Source: Trichomonas tenax (lineage: Eukaryota > Parabasalia > Trichomonadida > Trichomonadidae). From it: a DNA stretch of 28,018 nt. The position numbers were made by a program, and so were the translations under genes. Shown in pieces: positions 7,620 through 17,675 of the stretch; position 1 is the first letter of the stretch; each line of letters starts with the position of its first letter. The DNA lies in assembly GCA_023091735.1 (NCBI GenBank), contig JALKBU010000682.1, positions 1 through 28,018 on the forward strand. Direction: 5' to 3'. The notes under the pieces were generated by a model, which was not told the origin of the DNA, did no database searches, and saw nothing but the letters and a program-made list of their open reading frames with translations.

Positions 7620-9390
7620 TATGTCACTTTTACTTTACAAAAATGTCACGTTTAGTTTTGAACAAAAGAAAATTCGTCACTTTACATAGCAAAATGTCAT
7701 TTTTGGTTTTCACCAATCGACACTTTTCAGAGAGATTGCACTTTTAGTCCATTTGTTATTTTAGAAGTCATTCCATTCCCAAAAATAATATTTTTAAAAT
7801 TTTATTAAGCGATATAGATTCTCTACTGAGAGTACTATCTAATGGAAAAATAAAAATGGTCAAATTTTCGATTTTTGAATCTGACGGCCAAAAATTATAG
7901 ACTCTATATGTTATATAAATTAATATTCCAAAATATCTAAGCCAAATAATTTAGAAAAAATAATTTTCTGACAAAAGGCCGAAAAAGTGAGATTTAACAT
8001 AAAATTATTAAAATTTAATTTATCTACAATATTATAATAATTACTTTGGCAGGGCGAATAATCAAATATTCAAATATTGTAAATTTTACATGAAATTTCC
8101 AATTATCAGTCTAAAAACATAATTTTGAATTTTTAGATGTGAATATATAAATTTATATATAAATTCATGCATATCAGGGGTTATTTTACATCTTCTATAT
8201 ATACCTACGATAAGCCTAGATCTTTCATATTAATATGTTAATGTAATTTGGTCTTCAATATCAAGGATGACCAAATTCAGATCAACTTCTTGCGATTTGG
8301 GAGGTAAATATCGTAATTAACTAACACTGATATGATCGTATGTGGATGGATAAAGTATCTGCTTATTATTAAGCTCTTATCTCTGTTCTTGAGCTGATCA
8401 TATTTTGTTTTGCATGATTTTTGTTTTTATACTTTAGATTATAGAAATACAACTAATAAACAGCATAATAATGCGTTTATGGGGATATAAAAAGCATTGC
8501 ATTAAAATAACGTATTTTTACAAAAATACGTTATTTTAATTTTTTCATGTTGCTGAGCCATGTCAAGACCTCAATTAAGATCAACTCTTGATGGTTTCGG
8601 TTCTACTTGTTGTTGTCACATCAGTCGTTTTCAATTTTTATGAAAAATACGCTTTTTCCCAGCTTGTTTGGTTATTTATCCAATGTAGCTAAACTTTAAC
8701 ACCAAATGTATCCGGTAAAACTAACAAAAGTTTATGTGTACATCAACCTCAAACAATTTTGCATACTTTTAGCTCAATCATAAAATATTTTTTTTCCTCC
8801 ACAACAATTTTATCAATGTTAAAGCTTTATCACGTTTATTTGTATGCTTTACTAAATAGCATTATTGTACTTTACAAAAGAACTTTTTATTCAAGAAAAA
8901 ATTTTGAATCAGAATATATAATTGTAAAAAATGTTAAAATAGAAAATGACGTATTAATAGCTTACTTTGCAAAATTCGGATACGATGAAATAATTGATAG
9001 TTTTTCAATAAAGAATTCGAGAAAAACTAAAAGTTCGTAATTTTGAAATCTGGTGAACTAGTAAATAAAACTTAGTGGTAGAGGTTATTATTTAGTTAAT
9101 CTTTGCCTTTCAGTACAGTAATATTTATTCTGAATTTCAAAATATTTTTTCTTTTGGGATTTTGAAAGTAATACATGGAATATACTGACATTAAATCTAA
9201 GATGAGCATGTAATAAGTATAAAAATTTGAGAATTATTTTCATATTTTGGGTATTTTGAAACTGTTAGCTGAAAGTTAAGGGCTATAAAGGAATTGATGA
9301 ATATAAGTGAGTGGCAAGAAAGGGATCATAGGCTTAAGTAGGTATGAAATTAGGGTGTGGAGTGACTTCTGTCATTTTAAGTTTACATAT
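7620..9390. other. Gene-poor region of about 1.8 kb
   Basis: There is no convincing gene. A 74-codon ATG frame at 8818-9040 encodes a hydrophobic, low-complexity peptide without recognisable features. A near-perfect 40-bp palindrome lies at 8501-8540. Two related stretches of about 33 bp, each containing AGATCAACT, occur near 8268 and 8568. Confidence 0.45.
8501..8540. repeat. Perfect 19-bp inverted repeat with 2-nt spacer
   Basis: The arm ATTAAAATAACGTATTTTT (8501-8519) is followed by AC and its exact reverse complement (8522-8540). It could form a cruciform or, if transcribed, a hairpin. No gene flanks it closely, so a terminator role is unlikely. Confidence 0.85.
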
Positions 9391-9395
9391 TGATG

Positions 9396-9402
9396 TCACT
9401 TT
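9396..9402 (+). promoter_or_regulatory. Inr for the Pmp-like gene
   Basis: TCACTTT with +1 A at 9398 gives a 19-nt leader before the ATG at 9417. A related GTCATTTTAAG lies at 9371. Confidence 0.65.
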
Positions 9403-9416
9403 TGTAAAAATTTTAA

Positions 9417-11363
9417 ATGTTTTTTTGGTTGTTTTTTGGGATTGTTTCGAGCAAAACTATATACTTCCCGTCGAATACAACTTCCTTTGGAGTGAAAAAT
9501 GCTAAAAACAACAACGAGGATTTAATAATTCGAATCACTCAAACGAAAATCAATGAAGAGATGACATTCCAATTATTCGATATGATCAATAAGTTCACAT
9601 CGAAGAAGATCAAAGTCGTAGGAAATTATACAGAAATCTCCGTCCCATCGAATATTGCAAATCGAAATTTGTCGATTTATTCAAATCATCAAAATATAAC
9701 ATTTACAAATCTATCATTTACAGGTTTCCATGTGAATATGATGAATACTGTAAGTGCAAACTTAAGATTTAAGAATGTTTTATTCACAAATGTCAGTACA
9801 AATCTAATTAAAGCTGTTGGCGGCATTATGCAGATGACAAATGTTACAGTGCAAAATAGCAAGTGCTCAAATTCACCAATATTCAATTTAATCAGAATTA
9901 ATTTTACCGCAAACTATCTTGAATTAAGTTCGATAACGAATCAGAACAGTACAATAATATCACTCATACAATCTGAAGTCTTCATTACAAATTCTAAATT
10001 TGATGATCTTGTTTCAGATTCAGTTATTAACGCTTCAATAGGCAGTTTGATACAGATTTCACTCTGCGATATCGATTATACCTACTCAAATACATTTTTG
10101 TATTCCGTCAGAGAAAATGATATTAATTTAACAGATAACGGATTTAAGCACTCCAAATGTTCAATATTAGTATCAGATTCATCTAGCGTACTGATTAACG
10201 TCCTATCAATGCAAAATCACACTGCAACCGATTATTTGATTAAATTAAACTCTTGTAACGCGAATTTGAATGATATTAACATAACTCAGAGTGAACTTCA
10301 GGGTCTTGTTTATTCAGAGAAGAAGTCACCATCAATCGATGTCAATCAGCTTAGAATGAGATCAACAAGAATTTATAGAACTTTATTCTTGTTGTTGGAA
10401 GGCACAGCAACATTCGAATCAATCAGAATTGACAAAATAGAATCATACGCAAGTCCTCTATTTGCACATATAAAGAACCACTCCACACTAAGTCTCGTTG
10501 ATGCAAAATTCATCAAAATAGTTTCAGAAATTCCAACAAGTTCTATAATTGAACTAATCAACACTTCATCAGTAACATTTGATGACATTAAGATATTCAA
10601 GAGCCGCATTTGCGGTTTTTCATTCGACAATTCAGCTGCAAAGATACACACAATGAACATTTCGAAGTGCACTTGCAGAGTCAGTGAAGAGAAACAAGAG
10701 AAAGAAAATGCAATGATTTTTGCTAAAAATGCAAAGATATCAATAACAAAATCAGAGTTTTCCAACAATAGAGTGACAGCCGGCAATGTTAACATCGAAA
10801 ACTCTCAGACAATAATCAATAACTCTATTTTCTTCAATAACACAGCAAGTCACGGAGCAGCAATCAAAAGTGTTTTATCAGAGTCTGAAATTGATGGATG
10901 CCTCTTCAAGAAGAACACTGCTATCGTCGCAGGTGGCAGTATAGAAGCTGTTGATGGCGTTGTTAAAGTGTCAAACTCCAAGTTCCTTAAAAATTCAGCA
11001 CCACACGGTCCAGTTTTAGCAATTGCAAACTCAACAGCTAAATTCTTGAACGTAACACATGGCGTCAATCACGGAACAGGAACTCTCGTCAATGCTTTAG
11101 GTAATTGCATCGTGCACTTGGAGTTTGTGACATCTCCGGACTCTGTTGAACTCGCTTTGAAGGGCAAGTCATCGAAATATCTTTTCGTTGATACAAACTT
11201 CGAAAACAAAAAAGTGAGACTCTCCAATCAGATATTATTACCATTTGACTTACTGCTATACGCTGTAGGAGGTCTAATTGTCGCTATTCTATGTCTTATT
11301 TTTGTATATAAGAAGATTACATACAAAGGAAGGGATGCAATCCTTCCGACTGCTCTCCAGTGA
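9417..11363 (+). CDS. Pmp-like beta-helix surface protein, type I membrane
   Basis: A 648-aa cell-surface protein. It has a short hydrophobic signal peptide (MFFWLFFGIVSS), a long Ser/Thr/Asn-rich ectodomain with many N-x-S/T sequons, one transmembrane helix at about 610-631 and a 17-residue basic cytoplasmic tail. Degenerate repeats of about 20-25 residues run through the ectodomain, as expected of a right-handed beta-helix. The clearest are at about 465-545: FFNNTA, FKKNTA and FLKNSA (the FxxN motif) alternating with GGS-type turns (AGGSIEA). This is the pattern of chlamydial polymorphic membrane protein repeats, known as a surface family in trichomonads. Role in adhesion or host contact is inferred from the family. 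An Inr lies 19 nt upstream. The gene is convergent with another surface-protein gene, 114 bp apart. Confidence 0.8.
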   Translation: MFFWLFFGIVSSKTIYFPSNTTSFGVKNAKNNNEDLIIRITQTKINEEMTFQLFDMINKFTSKKIKVVGNYTEISVPSNIANRNLSIYSNHQNITFTNLSFTGFHVNMMNTVSANLRFKNVLFTNVSTNLIKAVGGIMQMTNVTVQNSKCSNSPIFNLIRINFTANYLELSSITNQNSTIISLIQSEVFITNSKFDDLVSDSVINASIGSLIQISLCDIDYTYSNTFLYSVRENDINLTDNGFKHSKCSILVSDSSSVLINVLSMQNHTATDYLIKLNSCNANLNDINITQSELQGLVYSEKKSPSIDVNQLRMRSTRIYRTLFLLLEGTATFESIRIDKIESYASPLFAHIKNHSTLSLVDAKFIKIVSEIPTSSIIELINTSSVTFDDIKIFKSRICGFSFDNSAAKIHTMNISKCTCRVSEEKQEKENAMIFAKNAKISITKSEFSNNRVTAGNVNIENSQTIINNSIFFNNTASHGAAIKSVLSESEIDGCLFKKNTAIVAGGSIEAVDGVVKVSNSKFLKNSAPHGPVLAIANSTAKFLNVTHGVNHGTGTLVNALGNCIVHLEFVTSPDSVELALKGKSSKYLFVDTNFENKKVRLSNQILLPFDLLLYAVGGLIVAILCLIFVYKKITYKGRDAILPTALQ

Positions 11364-11477
11364 GTGTTTTTATTATCTTGTTTGATTAATATAGATAGAT
11401 TGTTCTGTAGTTATAAAAATAAAAATAAGAAGAAGAAATTTTTAAAAATTGAGACAAAAATGAAAATGAACTTAAAG

Positions 11478-12473
11478 TTACTTCTTCTTGCAGCACTGGC
11501 AGCAAATAAAAATACAAATGATGATCAAAATGATGAGAAGAACAGAATTAACGGCGATTGCGATGGATAATCCCGCCTTTTCTGCATCAATGATTCCATC
11601 GATTGAAGGACCTCCGCCATTAGTGGTTCCGCCTGTGTAAGAATATTCATCTTTGATAACAACATAAGGATTTTCATCGCCAAACAAATATGGAATTTCA
11701 TCTCCTTCTGTTGGGGTGACCTCAATTGTGAAGTTATAAACGCCTGCTGCCTGTTCAACGGAGTCGTTATAAAACATTCCGAGAGGTGAGTAGTAGAGAA
11801 CGTGGCCTGCGAGAGAATACGTTGTGGACGTTGGCGTTGCTTTGTTTTCTCCATCAACATAAAGAATATGAGGGTGAGCAGCAGATAATTTAACAGTGAA
11901 TTGGGAATTATTCTTGTTGACAGAAAGGACGTTCGCGGCACTTCCAAGATGACCAATTGTGAGATTAGAAGATACAGTTGTTGAGTTTTTGTTGAACATA
12001 ACAAAATCAACGACGTTAACGCCATCATAAGTATGACCTGGTTGGTCGATCCTGAATAATTGCAGTGTGCAATCCGCGGTACAAGTAATTTGTGATAAAA
12101 CTGTTGAATACTTAAAAGTGAGCTCGTTGGCTGTTGGGTCTTTAGGGACCTTCGAAACAACCAAATTTGTTGATATGAGTTGATCATTTGTGATGTTCAT
12201 TGTTGTTTGAGTTCCTTTTTCACTAATGAATAAGGATTTCTTGTCAATGATGTACGTGGCATTGCCGTGGATGATGTAGCCTCCGTAGAAGCACTTTTTC
12301 TCGCCAGCTTTCATATTAACGATAATTTGTTCTCCAATAACTTTATAAACGTTGAAAATCGTGCAGTTGGGGAACTTGGAGCTATCAGTTAAGGAATCCG
12401 GGTTCTCAGAAATCTGTTTTGCATATGATTCAGCAGATTCTAAAGAGAGATGAGCGAAAAGGAAACAAAACAT
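11478..12473 (-). CDS. Type I membrane glycoprotein with Cys/Lys tail, unknown family
   Basis: The 331-aa product begins with a short hydrophobic signal segment (MFCFLFAHLSLESAES), followed by an ectodomain of about 280 residues with several N-x-S/T sites and beta-rich character. A Gly/Thr linker (TGGTTNGGGP) precedes a membrane helix at about 302-324. The tail CCQCCKKK is very short and Cys-rich; membrane-adjacent cysteines of this type are commonly S-acylated. A paired CFYGGY and scattered Cys suggest a few disulfides. No domain family is recognised. Overall form matches the neighbouring Pmp-like protein, with which it is tail to tail, so both are probably surface proteins. A TTTCATAAA about 30 nt upstream is a possible initiator. 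Confidence 0.75.
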   Translation of the reverse strand: MFCFLFAHLSLESAESYAKQISENPDSLTDSSKFPNCTIFNVYKVIGEQIIVNMKAGEKKCFYGGYIIHGNATYIIDKKSLFISEKGTQTTMNITNDQLISTNLVVSKVPKDPTANELTFKYSTVLSQITCTADCTLQLFRIDQPGHTYDGVNVVDFVMFNKNSTTVSSNLTIGHLGSAANVLSVNKNNSQFTVKLSAAHPHILYVDGENKATPTSTTYSLAGHVLYYSPLGMFYNDSVEQAAGVYNFTIEVTPTEGDEIPYLFGDENPYVVIKDEYSYTGGTTNGGGPSIDGIIDAEKAGLSIAIAVNSVLLIILIIICIFICCQCCKKK

Positions 12474-13050
12474 TATTTTTTTGAGAAATATTTTTTTATG
12501 AAACTGAAATTTTTGAAAATGTTTGGTTTATCTCTATGAGTAGAGCTGACATTTCATGTTTTTAAATTTATCAGATCGATAATTTTGCTTTCAAAAATTG
12601 AATATTTTAAATGTCCATCACGTAACATCACTAATGGATTATTTTTAACCAATTTTTAAGAGTCCTCACAAAAACTTGAAAAATTGAATTGAATGGCTTA
12701 ATTTTATTTCTAGATAATAACACATATATGTATATTTGAAATAACATCAAACCATCAATATCTCAATTCCTAGCCATTCAAATGCTCACTTTTTCTCTTT
12801 ATTTCTATTCTGCATCATATGTCAAATCTATGGACAAAAATTTGAAATCAAAAGTCAGTTTTACGAAAGGTCCTGTGGCAAAATGTTCGTTATTAAAAAT
12901 CTCACTTTTTCGGCCTCGGTCGAAGTTTAGTTTTGGTGTCTCGGTGAGGATTCAAAACTAGACTTTTCTATATGGCACAATCAAAAAAGTAACTCAGCGA
13001 ATTTATCATGGAATCTATTTAGGTGCTCTGGACTAAAGTCATTGCTATGA
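12474..13050. other. Intergenic region, about 580 bp
   Basis: No gene is seen. The missing 5' part of the cyclase relic that follows would be expected here, but no matching frame is present. A short patch at 12,900-12,960 is richer in G and C. Confidence 0.45.
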
Positions 13051-14441
13051 TATTGCGATTTTAAAACTTTGTTGGTTTCTAGCCTTGGCGTTACCTGTGG
13101 CTTTCTACAAGAGTATCTGGCGTCGGAATCCGTCTTGATCAGCGATCTTTTGGAGCTCTGCATTCCCATATTGGAAGAATATCACGACATATTCCCATTG
13201 TTGAAAGAATCCAACGCTAAATATGGACAAGAGATTCATTGGTTCAACGCTATATTGTTCTTCTTGATTTATTTTTTGATTTGCATCAGATTCTTCACGA
13301 TCCATTATTATATTTTCAAAAACATCAAGAATCTTGTTCTTATTTTGCATTCTAAATATGCAGCAACAGTTTCGATTCTGACGAATAAAATATCGTTGGA
13401 AGAAACAGATGAACAATTCGATATTGACAGCGCTTCTAAATTAATCGCAAGGAACTTGAGAGAAGTCAGTATTTTGTTTGACAAGAACCTTCACATCACA
13501 GCAATCAATCAGCAAGCGACAGCTCAATTAGGTTTTAACATGTTGGGTGGAAAAACTGTTAGATTGGAAACAGTTCTGCCGCCGGTGAAAAATCATGATT
13601 TCTATGCTTTCTTGTTAGCGATGAAGAACGCATATGGCGTGAGATCGAAGAGACATTTCGACTTCACGGTTTGCACATCAAGAAATGAAAACGATAGTTT
13701 CACAGGAACACTGATTCCTCTTTTAGATGTATTACCAATGAAATTTGCAATAACAATGCGAAGCATGACAGAAATTATTGAGATGAAGAAGGAACTCGTA
13801 TTCTTACACAAGAATTTACTAAGCACGCTAAAGAGATTAATTCCAAGCAATATAGCGCCTGTGATTGTTTCAGAGCAGATCCCTAAGACGTATGTATCAA
13901 AAGGCTCTGCTGTTTTAGCAGCAACACTGAAGAGATCAAATGAATTCGTTGGAAAGAGCAATATTCTTAATCTCTTAGATACAACGCAAGTTTGTAGGAC
14001 AAAGTTTTACTGAGATTCCCAACAATTGTCAGATTGCGGTCATTCAGCAGAAACTTTTTATTCGACGAAGAAGAACAAGATGACGGTAATATCGCTGTTT
14101 TGACAATGCTGCAATTCGCAAATGCTATTGCAGCGGAGATTAATACTTACATGCGATGCGAATATCTCTTGACAGGAATTATGAGTTACGGCGGCCCTAT
14201 TATGGGCAGCTTTACCGGTATTACAAAGATGCTTTTTGATATCTTCGGTCTGCCATTAGTTGAGTGCTTCGACTATTTAGACTTCAGCCCTGATGGAAAG
14301 ATGCTGTTTATCAATGACGCTTACGAGCAGCTCAATGACAAGTCAAAGTTAACACCTTTCACTCCTCCATGGCCTATAAACAAGAAACTTTGGCTTCTTA
14401 AGTCATATGTCGGCCTCAACTTCAGCAGCGATGGAATGTAA
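13051..14441 (+). pseudogene. Truncated, frameshifted membrane nucleotide-cyclase relic
   Basis: Two reading frames, one to 14013 and one from about 13998 to 14441, join into one protein resembling the trichomonad membrane adenylate/guanylate-cyclase family. In order: a membrane helix (about 13234-13310), a PAS-like segment (VSILFDKNLHITAINQQA, about 13465), a linker helix, then a cyclase-like domain. Its end, YGGPIMGSFTGITKMLFDIFG, aligns with the family's GGPIVAGVLGTxKPTFEIIG block. At the usual FIDIVxFTP metal-binding site this copy reads VLAATLKRS, so the catalytic Asp is gone. The first frame has no ATG before conserved sequence and lacks the large multi-helix N-terminus of the family. 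A frameshift between about 13995 and 14013 separates the parts. I call it a dead fragment; family assignment is from memory of the motif order. Confidence 0.7.
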
Positions 14442-16459
14442 TTTTGTTATATAGATTTTATTTGTTGTATAAATAGATTTGTTTGATATTTAAAAATAAT
14501 CAAAATTTCCCAATTTTCTTTGAAAGATACCATTTCTTTGCTTGACATCAAAAGATGACCTTATAGAGGATCTATGGTTTGAATATTATTGAGATTGGTG
14601 AGGTTTGTTCATTTGATCGGTTATTGTCGATTAAAATTAAAGATATAGCTTTGTAAATGTTTAAAACGCTATATACACAATATGAAGATGCTATATATAG
14701 AAGGATGAAAGCTATCTATGAGTGACCCAAAAATTGGTGAAAATGTTTTGCCTGTTAAATAGGAAAATTTTACAATGTCAGATTTCGTTAAAATATTTTT
14801 GAGCAAATTCAAAGTGTATCATGCATTGAAGTGTCATAAACATCTAGATTATGAAAAAAAATCATCAATATTCATATTTTTTAAAATAAAATTTGTTGCT
14901 ACTACAAAAAATAGATTTTGGTGTCAATGATCAGTGCACATCTGGTTCATATCCCGGAGATATTTATATAGTTAGTTCAAAATACTATTATTTAAAAGAT
15001 AAACATATTGAAAGTGGATGATAAACAAAATCAATAAAACACATCAACTTCAGACTAGGTAGCACTTGAAAAATATCAAAACACATCAAATTCATACTGG
15101 GTGGCACATAAAAACAACAAAACGCATCAAATTCACAATGGGTGGCGCTGATGATATATAAAAATTTGTTGATTAAAATATATGACCTTTAAATCATTAT
15201 AACTTCCAACTCTATGTTAATTCTCTTGAATATATTCATTTATATAATCTATTCATAGTGTCTGCTTCTGAGAACATGCATTATATGCATAGAAATGATT
15301 GATTTTTTAAAATTGAAATTCTGACAATCTGACATTGTAAAATTTCCTTATTTGGCAGGCAAAACAAAAATGGGTTCAAGCACCATAGAGATACGTGTTT
15401 CTTGTTTGCAAGGCGCTCTTTTACACTGTGAAATTTCCCATTCATTTGACAAAAGACCCCATTATGTTCTCAATTTTTTGAATGGCCCTCTCAAAATTTC
15501 TCACATTTCGAGAAATCGTTACAGACATCAAATATGAAGCCTGCACTCAATTCTTAAGTGTTTTCACCAGCTTTTTCCATAAAATAACAATTCTATTGTA
15601 AAGATTTGCAAAATCAGGAATTGCTTTCAATTTCATACAGGTTCTACATTACCAATGACATTATATTGATATAGATATTTAACTTTTAGTGATATTTTTG
15701 ATTCAGTTCAAAATTGTGTCGAAAACACAACAACTTTTGTGATAACACTTTCTATAAAAAATAAACCTTTCTCATTATATAGTATTGGTATATGTGGACA
15801 CAATGATGTACATGAAACTGTTTGATCTTGTTCACATAAAATATTTCAACACAGAATCTGATCAAGAAGTCAGATATTTATTAAAAGTCGCGCGTAATAC
15901 GCTGCAACACATTGAGTAAATGATGGCGTTTTGCTGCGGTTCAAATAACCTATGGAATTCTTCCTGTTCTGAAAAATTTTGTTTTATGAAGCAGCCAAAC
16001 ATCGCTAATTTTACTGTTTTAAAGTAATACATTATTATTTTTAACATGTTAGGAAAAAAATCAATTGAATGATGACGATTATTTCTTTATGAATAATTTT
16101 ACATTTCTTTATTTCAGAAAAACAATGAAAATAATAATTTATGTACATTATAGACTATAATTTCATCATGAAATGGCATTTTATAATTTTTACAAATTGA
16201 GAAAATATTTATTGCAATACAATATGCAGCTTTATTACACAGTTTTATTTTCATTGACTTTTCTGTCTATATTGAAAATTTTGAATGAAATATAATTAAA
16301 ATCTCGATGTAAATCAGTGTTATAATGTATTTCTGTCCGAATGAAAATAAATTTGTTGGTTATTTTTTCAAAAGAATATTTTACTCTATTGTTATAATAT
16401 TGTTTCTCATAAAGAGCTGATTATAAAATCAAATTGGTCCAAAATTGAAAGAAATCCAT
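14442..16459. other. Intergenic region of about 2 kb
   Basis: No intact gene is evident. It contains a three-copy 42-bp tandem repeat (15036-15147). A 61-codon ATG frame on the minus strand (15862-16047) reads somewhat protein-like in its second half but has no recognised family. A frame at 15352-15537 lacks an ATG. Confidence 0.45.
15036..15147 (+). repeat. Three imperfect tandem copies of a 41-42 bp unit
   Basis: Copies start at 15036, 15078 and 15119. Each contains AAAC(A/G)CATCAA(A/C)TTCA followed by (A/G)GGTGGC or a close variant. The third copy is truncated. The function is unknown. Confidence 0.75.
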
Positions 16460-16466
16460 TCATTTT
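16460..16466 (+). promoter_or_regulatory. Inr in front of the kinase relic
   Basis: TCATTTT with +1 A at 16462 lies 11 nt before the ATG at 16473. The promoter thus appears to outlast the coding frame. Confidence 0.5.
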
Positions 16467-16472
16467 TTAAAA

Positions 16473-17328
16473 ATGCTGAACATCGATGAATATTACATAA
16501 AGCAGAGACATGTCATAGTGAAAATATTCTTGCTAGGAAGGAGCACGAGACTGTGTATCTTATATTTGATGATAGAACAGCGAAGGAGTTCGTATTGAAG
16601 TCTCTTCCTACATTCAGATTCAACTAGAGAGTTGCTGACTATATGATGGATACAGATGACTTCAATGTAGTGAGGCTGTGCGAATATGAATATTTCAATG
16701 GCAGAATGTATTTATTATTCGAATACTGTGAAAACTCGATCGCTAAGTTCATTCTCAACAACCAGAGAACAAACAAAGCATCGTTAATAAGGTATTCTAG
16801 GTCCATTCTCAAGGCAGTCAAAGGTTTTCACAGCAAAAAGATTTGTCATCACAATTTGAAGCCGAACAATATTCTAATTGACAGATACGAGAGAGTCAGG
16901 TTCACAGACTTCTTACACGGCACATTCAGTGAGTTTGACACATTCGAAGACGAATTTGCAAAGAATGTTCCATTTTCGCCGCCAGAAGTCCTTCATCTCT
17001 CAAAACACGACGCAACAAAGACCGATGTCTGGGCCATAGGTGAGATTTTCTTCATGATGGCAACAGGAAAGTGTTCTTGGGAGTGGGAAAACGAAACAGA
17101 AAGCAAATACAAGATATTAAAGGAAAACCCAATGTACAATCTCGTAGAGTTCGAGGAGTATGCGGAAGTTATCAAAGCATGTCTCCAAACAGATCCAGAT
17201 TAGAGACCGTCAGTCAGTTGCTCGAATTCCAGGTCTTCAAGCAGGCCTCGAGCACGTTCATCATGAGGAGGCCGAAGAACGTGGCCGGTCTTTCTTTGTT
17301 TAGGATGGTTAGTAAATATATTATTTAA
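16473..17328 (+). pseudogene. Protein-kinase relic with two TAG stops and two frameshifts
   Basis: The ATG at 16473 opens MLNIDEYYIKQR, then the kinase frame shifts near 16510-16520 to ETVYLIFDDRTAKEFVLK (beta-strands 2-3, with the VxK lysine). An in-frame TAG at 16625-16627 follows. From 16643 the kinase core continues: ICHHNLKPNN at the HRDLKPxN site (R to H and D to N), TDFLHG at DFG, FSPPEV at APE, and DVWAIG in helix F. A second TAG (17201-17203) falls inside DPxxRP (read DPD-stop-RP). A further shift then gives VSQLLEFQVFKQ. The altered HRD and DFG indicate a pseudokinase even before decay. The family is a Ser/Thr-like kinase of the expanded trichomonad set; a closer group cannot be named. 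Confidence 0.75.
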
Positions 17329-17675
17329 CATGGATTTAGTAACTCAATCGCATTTTTTGAATATTTTACGCATCTAAATATCTCATTTTTAGTTCATTAT
17401 ATCCATCTCTTTATATTACAACAGTCAAGTGTTATTTGTTTTTGCAGTGATTGATGGATAAATCGCTGATAACAGTTTTTATAAAATAAGATTCCATGGA
17501 AGATGCTAATATTGGGCTGAAGAGAGAATATGCGAGGAGTGGTAATAGTTGAGAGTGTGGTTAAGAGTTTATGAAGTTTAAGAATTTTGTGTTAGTAAAT
17601 AATGCAAAGATATCCGTAATAAACTTAAAGCTTTTATTAGAATCAGTGGTTTGGTAGTGAACATAATAAACCCTT
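17329..17675. other. Intergenic region, about 350 bp
   Basis: Nothing coding or structured was recognised between the kinase relic and the 3' end of the PH-domain kinase gene, which converge here. Confidence 0.5.

Noticed and set aside
8759..9040. 93-codon frame, hydrophobic N-terminal part
   Set aside because: It starts at TTG; the first ATG (8818) leaves 74 low-complexity AT-driven residues without motif or promoter support.
15352..15537. 61-codon plus-strand frame
   Set aside because: There is no ATG start and no supporting motif.
15862..16047. 61-codon minus-strand ATG frame
   Set aside because: The second half looks protein-like but there is no family match, initiator or length to support a gene.
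16625..17203. UAG recoded as a sense codon, given two TAGs at sense positions in the kinase relic
   Set aside because: The LRR gene ends naturally in TAG, and the relic also has frameshifts, so ordinary decay explains both.
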